From Cyanobium sp. N.Huapi 1H5 (GTDB taxonomy: Bacteria > Cyanobacteriota > Cyanobacteriia > PCC-6307 > Cyanobiaceae): DNA of 64,000 nt. The first letter of the stretch is position 1, and every line of letters begins with the position of its first letter. Shown one piece after another: positions 57,161-64,000 of this stretch. The notes under the pieces were generated by a model. The model had not been told where the DNA came from. It did no database searches and was given only the letters and a program-made list of their open reading frames with translations. The translations under genes were made by a program, and so were the position numbers. The stretch is from assembly GCF_024345535.1 (NCBI RefSeq), contig NZ_JAGQBH010000002.1, positions 124,001 to 188,000 on the forward strand, in the 5' to 3' direction.

Positions 57161-57349
57161 GCGGCGACGTCCATACCATCAAGCCATTGCGGCTGTGGGG
57201 ATTCGGTGACGAAGGCGACGGATTGCCAGTCTTAATCTTTTCTTCTGTTCTCCCCGGGCCTAGGCAAGGCTAAGGCCCGCATCCGGCCAGGCCGCCGTGG
57301 CCCGCAGGGTCGTCTCCTGGATCCGGATGGTCCGCGAGCCCGAACGCCT

Positions 57350-58579
57350 TCAGAGACTCCTGAGGGCGGCGATCGGATCCAGCCGGGCGGCCCGGCGCGC
57401 CGGCACGACGCCGAAGAACAGGCCGATCGAGCCGGACAGCCCCACCGTCAGCAGCACGGTGCCGGCCTCGATGGTGGCCGGCAGCGGGGTGAAGGCCGCC
57501 ACCAGGGCCACGGTGCCCAGGCCCAGGGCACTGCCGATCACCCCGCCGAGGCTGGCCAGCACCAGGGACTCCACCAGGAACTGCAGCAGGACGTCGCTGC
57601 TGCGGGCGCCGAGGGCCTTGCGCAGGCCGATCTCCTCGGTGCGTTCACTCACCGACACCAGCATGATGTTCATGATGCCGATCCCGCCCACCAGCAGGGA
57701 CACGGCGCCGATGGCGCCGAGCATCAGGGTGAGACCGCCCGTGATCGTGCCGACGATCGTGAGGGCATCCTTCTGGGAGCGCACGGCGAAGTCGTCCTCC
57801 CGCAGGATCCGGTGGCGCTGGCGCAGCAGGTTGGTGATCTGGAAGGCGGCCGCCCCGGTGCTGGCCTCATCCTTCGCCTCGACGCTGATGAAGGTGAGGC
57901 TGATCCCGAAGGTGGGATCTCGCCCGCTCAGCTGGCTCACCATCGTGGTGAGGGGGATGTAAGCGTTCTCGTCCTGGTTGGAGCCGAACACCGCCCCCTT
58001 CGGCTCGAGGATGCCGATCACCTCGAAGGACTTGTCCCGGATGCGCAGCTGACGGCCCAGGGCCTCCCCGGTGGGCATCAGCTTCTCCTGCAGGTCAGGC
58101 CCGATCACCACCACATTGCGGGCGCCCTGAACGTCGCGCTGGTCGATGAAGCGGCCCCGGGCCACCTCGAAGCTGCGCACCGGCAGGAATTCGGGTGTCA
58201 CCCCAGAGACCGAGACCGAAGAGCTGAAACCACCGGCCTGGGCCACCTCGTTGAGGGTGATCTGGGGCGCGACGCGGCTGACGCTCGGCACCTGCTCGGC
58301 GATCGCCTTGGCGTCCTCCAGCACCAGCGTCCGTGGCATCTCGATCCCCTGGCGGCGGGTGTCGTTGTTGCCGGGCACCACGAACAGCACGTTGGCGCCG
58401 AGGGTGCTGAGCTGGCTCTCGGCCAGGTTCTGGGCCCCACGCCCGACCCCCACCAGGGTGATGACCGAGGCGTTGCCGATCACGATGCCGAGCATGGTGA
58501 GCAGACTGCGCAGGCGGTTGGAGCGCAGCGTCAGCAGCGCCATGGACACCGTCTCGCTCAGGGGCAGCTTGGAGGCCAT
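57350..58579 (-). CDS. ABC transporter permease, MacB/FtsX type
   Basis: 409 residues. An N-terminal cytoplasmic segment TLRSNRLRSLLTMLGIVIGNASVI enters the first helix; a large periplasmic MacB-like domain follows (about 45-265); three helices close the protein, containing VGGIGIMNIMLVSVSERTEEIGLRKALGA, the FtsX signature. Such permeases drive mechanotransmission for export of proteins, lipids or drugs with an ATPase and a membrane-fusion protein. Neither partner is adjacent. In cyanobacteria the DevBCA-like exporters are related. Confidence 0.92.
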   Translation of the reverse strand: MASKLPLSETVSMALLTLRSNRLRSLLTMLGIVIGNASVITLVGVGRGAQNLAESQLSTLGANVLFVVPGNNDTRRQGIEMPRTLVLEDAKAIAEQVPSVSRVAPQITLNEVAQAGGFSSSVSVSGVTPEFLPVRSFEVARGRFIDQRDVQGARNVVVIGPDLQEKLMPTGEALGRQLRIRDKSFEVIGILEPKGAVFGSNQDENAYIPLTTMVSQLSGRDPTFGISLTFISVEAKDEASTGAAAFQITNLLRQRHRILREDDFAVRSQKDALTIVGTITGGLTLMLGAIGAVSLLVGGIGIMNIMLVSVSERTEEIGLRKALGARSSDVLLQFLVESLVLASLGGVIGSALGLGTVALVAAFTPLPATIEAGTVLLTVGLSGSIGLFFGVVPARRAARLDPIAALRSL

Positions 58580-58606
58580 GGCGGCGCAGCCGGAGGGGCT
58601 TCGGTT

Positions 58607-60391
58607 CTAGAGGAACGAGGGCACCGCCGAAGAGTGGGAACTTCGGGGACCCCGGTGCACCACCCCCTCCTGGATCTCGAGGGTGACCACCTCGCCCATG
58701 CGCAGTTCGAGGGTGGCATTGGCCACACCGACGATCACGGGAACACCCAGCCGCTCGGCGATCACGGCGGCATGGCTCTGGCGGCCCTCCTCCTCGGCGA
58801 TCACCCCGCGGGCCTTGCGGATCGCCTCCAGGTAGGCGGCGCTGGTCTCGCGGACCACCAGGATCTCGCCGGCCTCCAGACGGGCAGCGTCCTCGGGGGA
58901 GCTGGCCAGTCGCACCTTGCCGCTCACGGTGCCGCTGCCGATGCCGACACCACGACCCATGACGGCGGAGACGATGCCCACCTTGACCAGATCGGTGGAG
59001 CCGCTCACCCCCTCCAGGGTCCCGGCGGTCTGGACCACCAGGTCACCGGCCCCCAGGAGCCCCAGCTGCTGGGCCGTGGCCATGGCGACACTGAAGGTGC
59101 GGCTGCTGCTGGACTCGTCCTGGATCAGCAGCGGATTGACCCCCCACACCAGCTGCAGCTGGCGGGCCACCGTGACATCGGAGGTGATGGCCAGGATCGG
59201 GGTGCTGGGGCGGAACTTGCTGACGTTGCGGGCCGTGGAGCCGGTCTTGGTGAGGGGCAGGATCGCCGCGGCGTTGAGCTGGCGGGCGATGCTGCTGACC
59301 GCCTGGCAGATGGCGTTGGGGATGGTGGTGGCCATGTGGCTGTCCAGCACCCGCTGGGGATAGTCGCGCTCGATGCGGCGGGCGATCTGGTCCATGGTGG
59401 CCACCGCCTCCACGGGGTAGTCGCCGACGGCCGTCTCGTTGGAGAGCATCACCGCGTCGGTGCCGTCCAGGATGGCGTTGGCCACATCGCTCACCTCGGC
59501 CCGGGTGGGCCTGGGGCAGGAGGCCATCGAATCCAGCATTTGGGTGGCCGTGATGATCGGGATGCCGAGGCTGTTGGCCTTGCGGATCAGCTCCTTCTGC
59601 AGCAGCGGCACCTCCTCGGCGGGCATCTCCACCCCGAGGTCGCCGCGGGCCACCATCACCCCGTCGCAGAGGGGCAGGATCGCGTCGATGGCATCGATGG
59701 CCTCGAACTTCTCGATCTTGGCCACCACGGGGGTGTCGTGGCCCTGGCTGCGGATCAGCTCCCGGATCTCCAGCATGTCGGAGGGGTTGCGCACGAAACT
59801 GAGGGCGACCCAGTCGACCCCCTGCTGCAGGCCGAAGGCCAGGTCGCGGCGGTCCTTGGGGGTCAGGGCCCGGATCGAGAGCTGGACGTCCGGGAAGTTG
59901 ACGCCCTTGTTGTTGGAGAGCACCCCGCCAACCGTGACCCGGCACTTGAGGGTCTGCCCGGGGCCGTCCACCTCCACCACCACCATCTCGACGCGCCCGT
60001 CGTCCAGCAGGATGCGGCTGCCGCTGGTCACCTCATCCGCCAGCCGGTCGTAGGTGACGGTGGCGATGGTGTTGTCGCAGTTGACGGCCCGGGAGGTGAG
60101 CGAGAAGGGGTCGCCCTTGGCCAGGGTGATGGGACCGGCCTGGAAGCGGCCCAGGCGGATCTTGGGACCCTGCAGGTCCTGGAGGATGCCGATGTGGACG
60201 CCCAGTTCGTGGGCGACCTGGCGGATGGTGGCGATCCGATCGGCGTGATCGCTGTGATCGCCGTGGGAAAAGTTGAGACGGAAGGTGGTGGCGCCGGCGG
60301 CGATCAGCTGCCGCAGCACCTCGGGAGACTCCGTGGCGGGCCCGATCGTGGCCACGATCTTTGTGCGACGCATGAGATCGTGAGGGGCCAT
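58607..60391 (-). CDS. pyk: pyruvate kinase
   Basis: Converts PEP and ADP to pyruvate and ATP. 594 residues, with the TIM-barrel N-terminus RRTKIVATIGPATESPE, the substrate motif MVARGDLGVEMPAEEVPLLQKELI and TATQMLDSM. After the allosteric C-domain comes an extra PEP-utiliser-like domain of about 110 residues (GGSGTVSGKVRLASS-like, ending RQSHAAVIAERLGVP), the long form usual in cyanobacteria and Bacillus. ATG 60391 or 60373. The ATG is close to the divergent MazG-like gene at 60451. Confidence 0.95.
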   Translation of the reverse strand: MAPHDLMRRTKIVATIGPATESPEVLRQLIAAGATTFRLNFSHGDHSDHADRIATIRQVAHELGVHIGILQDLQGPKIRLGRFQAGPITLAKGDPFSLTSRAVNCDNTIATVTYDRLADEVTSGSRILLDDGRVEMVVVEVDGPGQTLKCRVTVGGVLSNNKGVNFPDVQLSIRALTPKDRRDLAFGLQQGVDWVALSFVRNPSDMLEIRELIRSQGHDTPVVAKIEKFEAIDAIDAILPLCDGVMVARGDLGVEMPAEEVPLLQKELIRKANSLGIPIITATQMLDSMASCPRPTRAEVSDVANAILDGTDAVMLSNETAVGDYPVEAVATMDQIARRIERDYPQRVLDSHMATTIPNAICQAVSSIARQLNAAAILPLTKTGSTARNVSKFRPSTPILAITSDVTVARQLQLVWGVNPLLIQDESSSSRTFSVAMATAQQLGLLGAGDLVVQTAGTLEGVSGSTDLVKVGIVSAVMGRGVGIGSGTVSGKVRLASSPEDAARLEAGEILVVRETSAAYLEAIRKARGVIAEEEGRQSHAAVIAERLGVPVIVGVANATLELRMGEVVTLEIQEGVVHRGPRSSHSSAVPSFL

Positions 60392-60450
60392 TGGACGACC
60401 TTGTACAAGGGCGGAAACTACCATCCGGGCTTGCCAGGAGCGCGCTTGAA

Positions 60451-60780
60451 ATGGACTTTCAGGACTACCAGCAACGCTCCCGTGAGACGGCGCGCTACCC
60501 GGACGCGGGCGCCAACATCCTCTACCCGACCCTGGGCCTCTGCGGCGAGGCCGGCGAGGTGGCCGACAAGGTGAAGAAGGTGCTGCGCGACCGGGGCGGC
60601 GTGTTCGGCCCCGAGGTCCGCGACGACCTGCGCCTGGAACTGGGCGATGTGCTCTGGTACGTGGCCCAGCTGGCCACGGAGCTGGGGCTCGACCTCGGCG
60701 ATGTGGCCGCCGCCAACCTGGCCAAGCTGGCCGACCGTGCGAACCGTAACGTGATCGCAGGCAGCGGCGACCGGCGGTGA
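60451..60780 (+). CDS. MazG-like nucleoside triphosphate pyrophosphohydrolase
   Basis: 109 residues from ATG 60451. The all-alpha NTP-PPase fold shows the metal site E-x-x-E and E-x-x-D: LCGEAGEVADKVKK (GEAGE) and LELGDVLWYVAQLA. It hydrolyses non-canonical or damaged NTPs to NMP and PPi. A TTG at 60391 in the same frame is less likely because the domain begins at FQDYQQRSRETARYP. Its stop overlaps the next GTG start (GTGA). Confidence 0.9.
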   Translation: MDFQDYQQRSRETARYPDAGANILYPTLGLCGEAGEVADKVKKVLRDRGGVFGPEVRDDLRLELGDVLWYVAQLATELGLDLGDVAAANLAKLADRANRNVIAGSGDRR

Positions 60781-61352
60781 CTCAGCAAAGGATCGTCGTT
60801 GCAGGGCCAGGTATCTCGTCCAGGGCCTGGGGCGGGATCGGGCCAGCCAGCCTGGCCGTGGCGGGAGCGCGGCTGCTGGTGCGGCTGTCCCTGGTGCTGC
60901 TGGTGCTGGTCGGCGCCCCCGCCCTGGCCGGCGCCACCGACCTGAAGGTGTCGGAGGTGGTGCTGGAGCCCTGCCCCGCCGATGACCTGGGCACCCAGCC
61001 GACCCTGGCCCGCCCCAGCGGAGCCACCTGCTGGGCCCTGCGCGGCGTGGTGGTCAACCCGGGATCGAAGCCCGTGGTGGACACCGATGTGTTCGGCCTG
61101 ATCCTCGATGCGAGCGGTGAACCGGTGCTGCCCAACCGCACCCGGGTGGGATCGATCGGCGACGTGCCCCCCGGCCGGTCCAGCTTCGCCCTGAGGCTGG
61201 CGGTGCCCGCCGGCACCCCCGGCCCCCTGGGCACCCGCAGTGTCAAGGCCCGGGGCTTCAGTGCCCCGGTGCGCACCCGCGCAGGTGTCGACGACGAGCT
61301 GCTGCCCCTGGAGGAGGCCCTGGCGGCGTCCCCCGCCTCCGACCCTCAGTAG
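60777..61352 (+). CDS. hypothetical exported protein
   Basis: 191 residues from GTG 60777. A hydrophobic segment (about 31-50, RLSLVLLVLVGAPALAG) is a probable signal peptide with an AxA-like site. The mature part is beta-rich, with two cysteines (CPADD, CWALRG) and VNPGSKPVVDTDVFGLILDASGEPVLPNR, resembling an FxLYD/Ig-like periplasmic domain. Family unknown. Coupled to the MazG-like gene; overlaps the convergent YggT gene by seven bases. Confidence 0.7.
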   Translation: MTQQRIVVAGPGISSRAWGGIGPASLAVAGARLLVRLSLVLLVLVGAPALAGATDLKVSEVVLEPCPADDLGTQPTLARPSGATCWALRGVVVNPGSKPVVDTDVFGLILDASGEPVLPNRTRVGSIGDVPPGRSSFALRLAVPAGTPGPLGTRSVKARGFSAPVRTRAGVDDELLPLEEALAASPASDPQ

Positions 61353-61633
61353 AGGCCGCCGGAGAGGCTGGCGATGGAGGCACCCAGCAGGCTCTGGGCC
61401 AGTTGCAGGGCGATGAAGGCCACCAGGGCCGAGAGGTCGATGCCGCCGAGGGGCGGAATCAGTCCCCGGAAGGCGTTGAGGTAGGGGTCGGTGATGGCGC
61501 TGACGCTGGAGAGCAACGGGTTGCTCCAGTCGAGGTTGGGGAACCAGCTGAGCAGCACCCGGACCAGCAGCACCAGCAGGTAGATGCTCAGGGTCTGGGC
61601 CAGCACCTGGAGCAGGAAGACGAGGATGCTCAT
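61346..61633 (-). CDS. YggT family membrane protein
   Basis: 95 residues with two hydrophobic helices (about 3-27 and 68-90) around a segment LLVRVLLSWFPNLDWSNP and ITDPYLNAFRGLIPPLGGIDLSALVAF that is the YggT/YlmG signature. YlmG proteins in plastids and cyanobacteria affect nucleoid or thylakoid organisation and cell division. scpB, a chromosome-segregation gene, lies 52 bases upstream on the same strand. Confidence 0.92.
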   Translation of the reverse strand: MSILVFLLQVLAQTLSIYLLVLLVRVLLSWFPNLDWSNPLLSSVSAITDPYLNAFRGLIPPLGGIDLSALVAFIALQLAQSLLGASIASLSGGLY

Positions 61634-61685
61634 GGAAGGGGTCGGGGGATGGGGCTGCAGGCTTGCGCCGACGCTTGGTCCAACT

Positions 61686-62315
61686 CTATGGATCCGCCTC
61701 TTCGACGGGTGGTGGCGGGGTTCCTGCCGTCTCGGCGGCCGCCAGGCGTGAGCCCAGGGCGGCCAGATCGTCGGCCTTGAGGGAGAAGGTGCGGTGGAAC
61801 TTCTCGCTCAGGCTCAGCCAGTAGGAGCGGCCGTCGCTCTGGCGGCGGCGTTCGATGAAGTCCTGGGCCAGGAGCTCCCGGATGTGGTCGTAGGCCCCCG
61901 AGCCGCGCAGCTCCACCAGCTCCGACTGCAGCAGGCGCTTCTTGAGGGCGATGGTGGCCAGGGTCCGCAGGGCGGCGACCGAGAGGTCCACCGGCAGCAG
62001 GTTCTGGACCAGATCCCCGAGGCCGGCGCGCAGCTGCAGGGCGTAGTGCTGGCCCTCCTGGTGGATCTCCAGGGCGGTGTCCCGGTGGGCGTAGTCGGCC
62101 ATCAGGGTGATCAGGGCCAGCTCGGTCTCGTCGCGGTCGATGCCGGCGATGGCGGCCAGCTCCCCCAGCTCCAGGGGCCGACCCTTCAGATAGAGAATCG
62201 CCTCGAGCCGGGCCGGGAGGGACAGGCCCGGGGTGGCCGCCGCGGAGGGGGCGCCGAGGGGGTGCTCGCCGATGGAGGGCTCGCCGTCGGGGGGCAGGGG
62301 GTCGGGTTCAGCCAT
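61686..62315 (-). CDS. scpB: segregation and condensation protein B
   Basis: About 209 residues from ATG 62315 (ATG 62330 is possible). Two winged-helix domains are visible: LPARLEAILYLKGRPLELGELA with the following helix-turn-helix, and LRTLATIALKKRLLQSELVELRGSGAYDHIRELL. ScpB dimers bind ScpA and the SMC ATPase to condense and segregate the chromosome. A Pro/Gly-rich tail precedes the domain. The downstream YggT gene may be co-expressed. Confidence 0.92.
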   Translation of the reverse strand: MAEPDPLPPDGEPSIGEHPLGAPSAAATPGLSLPARLEAILYLKGRPLELGELAAIAGIDRDETELALITLMADYAHRDTALEIHQEGQHYALQLRAGLGDLVQNLLPVDLSVAALRTLATIALKKRLLQSELVELRGSGAYDHIRELLAQDFIERRRQSDGRSYWLSLSEKFHRTFSLKADDLAALGSRLAAAETAGTPPPPVEEADP

Positions 62316-62356
62316 GGGGACGTCCGGCACGGCGTGGCGGCAACGTATCGCAGGCC

Positions 62357-63964
62357 TCAGACCCCCACCAGCCCGCCCGGACTGGGCAGGGCCCGTCCAA
62401 CCTCACCCAGGAACAGCCGGTAGGCCGGATTGGACGTTTCCTCCCAGTGCTGGTAGGGGAGGTCGGCGAGGAAGGCCTGCCAGGCCTCCAGTTCCGCCGG
62501 AGGCACCTGCACCCCGACCACGATGCGGCCCACGTCGGCGCCGTGGTTGCGGTAGTGAAAGATGCTGATGTTCCAGTTGGGATGCAGGGCGTTCACGAAG
62601 GCCATCAGGGCCCCGGGCCGCTCCGGGAACACGAAGCGATACAGCCGCTCCTCCCCCTGGTTCAGGGCCGCCCCCGCACTGGCCGGCAGCCGGCCGCCCA
62701 CCATGTGGCAGAGGTGGAGCTTGGCCAGCTCGTCACCGCTCAGGTCGAGGCAGGGAAATCCCTGGGACTCAAGCGCTTCCATCAGCTGGCGGGTGTCCTG
62801 GTGGCCGCTGATCTGCACCCCCACGAAGATGTGGGCCAGCTGGGGGTCGGCGAGGCGGTAGCTGAACTCGGTGAGGCTGCGCTGGCCGAGGACGGCGCAG
62901 AAGCGGGCCAGGCTGCCGGGCTTCTCCGGGATCTCCACCGCCAGCAGGGCTTCGCGTTCCTCCCCCAGTTCGGCCCGCTCGGCCACGAAGGCGAGCCGGT
63001 CGAAGTTCATGTTGGCGCCGCAGGCCACCGCCACCAGGGTGCGGTCCCGCAGCTGCCGCTGGGCCACGTCCTTCTTCATCCCGGCCACCGAGAGGGCGCC
63101 GGCCGGCTCCAGGATCGAGCGGGTGTCCTCGAAGACGTCCTTGATGGCGGCGCAGATCTCGTCGGTGTCCACCGTGACCATCCGGTCGACGCAGCGCTGG
63201 GCCAGGGCGAAGGTGTGCGCGCCCACCTGCCGCACGGCCACCCCGTCGGCGAACAGGCCCACCTGCTCCAGCCGCACCCGCTCCCCCGCCGCCAGCGAGC
63301 GGGTCATGGCGTCGGCATCGCTCGGCTCGACCCCGATCACCTCCACCCGGGGCCAGAGACTCTTGACGTAGGCGCCGATCCCCGCGATCAGGCCGCCGCC
63401 CCCCACCGCCACGTAGATGGCATCGGGGGGATCGGAGCACTGGCGCAGGATCTCCAGGGCGATCGTGCCCTGGCCGGCGATCACGTCGGGGTCGTCGAAG
63501 GGATGGATGAAGGTGAGGCCCCGCTGGCGCTGGAGGCGGTGGGCTTCTTCACAGGCCTCGTCGTAGGTGTCGCCGTGGAGCACCACCTCGGCCCCCCGGG
63601 CCGCCACCGACCGCACCTTCATCTCCGGGGTCGTGACCGGCATGACGATCACGGCGGTGCAGCCCAGCCGCTGGGCCGCCAGGGCCACCCCCTGGGCATG
63701 GTTGCCAGCGCTGGCGGCGATCACCCCCCGGTCGAGCTCGGTGCGCTCCAGGCCGGCCATCTTGTTGTAGGCGCCCCGCAACTTGAAGCTGAACACGGGC
63801 TGGAGATCCTCCCGTTTGAGCAGCACCTGGTTGTGGAGCCGTCGGGAGAGGTTGGGGGCGGGATCGAGGGGGGACTCGATCGCCACGTCGTACACCCGGG
63901 CCCGCAGGATCCGCTGCAGGTAGGCGGTCGCCCCGGGGAAAGCGTCGTCGTCGGCCATGGTCAT
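62357..63964 (-). CDS. ilvA: biosynthetic threonine ammonia-lyase (threonine deaminase)
   Basis: First step of isoleucine synthesis: threonine to 2-oxobutanoate. 535 residues. The PLP lysine lies in VFSFKLRGAYNKM (about 56), with the AGNHAQGVALAA and GGGGLIAGIGAYVK loops. Two ACT-like domains occupy the C-terminal 200 residues (LAVEIPEKPGSLARF and FVFPERPGALMAFV), the sites of feedback inhibition by isoleucine and valine. ATG 63964; alternative ATG 63958. The start is 36 bases before the window end. Confidence 0.96.
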   Translation of the reverse strand: MTMADDDAFPGATAYLQRILRARVYDVAIESPLDPAPNLSRRLHNQVLLKREDLQPVFSFKLRGAYNKMAGLERTELDRGVIAASAGNHAQGVALAAQRLGCTAVIVMPVTTPEMKVRSVAARGAEVVLHGDTYDEACEEAHRLQRQRGLTFIHPFDDPDVIAGQGTIALEILRQCSDPPDAIYVAVGGGGLIAGIGAYVKSLWPRVEVIGVEPSDADAMTRSLAAGERVRLEQVGLFADGVAVRQVGAHTFALAQRCVDRMVTVDTDEICAAIKDVFEDTRSILEPAGALSVAGMKKDVAQRQLRDRTLVAVACGANMNFDRLAFVAERAELGEEREALLAVEIPEKPGSLARFCAVLGQRSLTEFSYRLADPQLAHIFVGVQISGHQDTRQLMEALESQGFPCLDLSGDELAKLHLCHMVGGRLPASAGAALNQGEERLYRFVFPERPGALMAFVNALHPNWNISIFHYRNHGADVGRIVVGVQVPPAELEAWQAFLADLPYQHWEETSNPAYRLFLGEVGRALPSPGGLVGV

Positions 63965-64000
63965 CGCTCCAGTGTCGCAACCCGACCCCGGAACGGTGGC

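Noticed and set aside
57261-57283. GGGCCT...AGGCCC hairpin after the MacB-like permease region
   Set aside because: It lies upstream, not downstream, of both neighbouring minus-strand gene ends as a terminator would, and no T-run follows.

Overview
This window is chromosomal DNA from a GC-rich unicellular cyanobacterium. It is most likely an alpha-cyanobacterium of the Cyanobium / freshwater-coastal Synechococcus type. The evidence is the presence of petN (cytochrome b6f), a Psb32-type TPM protein, Thf1/Psb29, a CPP1-like protein, the phytyl-phosphate kinase family (DUF92), a B12-dependent ribonucleotide reductase, many cyanobacterial DUF families (DUF1830, DUF3531, DUF4912, DUF6737, DUF2103), several HIP1 palindromes (GCGATCGC), and a 6S RNA directly behind purK. 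Genes are packed tightly, with many 1-4 base overlaps and frequent GTG/TTG starts. No insertion sequence, CRISPR array or prophage was seen.

Layout. 1-15 kb is housekeeping: a truncated VOC-like gene, a CtpA-type protease, ispG, a family 4 uracil-DNA glycosylase, an aminotransferase, a group 3 sigma factor, a DUF92 kinase, rsmE, an ECF-type ATPase, hslO (Hsp33), a CPP1-like protein, prfC and a methyltransferase. 15-17.5 kb holds nrdJ. 17.5-20.8 kb is a complete four-gene siaABCD-type signalling operon (PP2C phosphatase, kinase, DUF1987 switch protein, diguanylate cyclase) on the minus strand, with a possible 27-residue gene inside it. 20.9-23.3 kb has a Ca2+/H+ antiporter coupled to a membrane pentapeptide-repeat protein, then tRNA-Ser(UGA).

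23.4-36.1 kb is the most unusual part. Three ligase-associated DNA-repair genes (Lhr-type helicase, ATP-dependent DNA ligase, MBL-fold exonuclease) lie on the minus strand. Interleaved with them is a DUF350 / membrane spermidine-synthase-like / DUF4178 cluster that includes two unrecognised membrane-protein genes. Also here is a 1180-residue protein with a degenerate GGDEF, an EAL-like domain and a second, canonical GGDEF.

36-50.5 kb is mixed metabolism: class I FBP aldolase, nadA, a frameshifted metallophosphoesterase, a glycosyltransferase-like gene, a lambda-endolysin-like GH104 enzyme, Psb32-like, a MidA/NDUFAF7 methyltransferase, a small four-cysteine protein, DUF4912, aroB, recQ, an orphan sugar permease and purK followed by 6S RNA. 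50.7-56.8 kb groups proteolysis and thylakoid genes (clpS, petN, thf1, clpP, ftsH). 56.8-64 kb holds DUF1830, a MacB/FtsX permease, pyk, a MazG-like NTPase, a YggT protein, scpB and ilvA.

All function calls come from reading protein motifs by eye; no database search was run.
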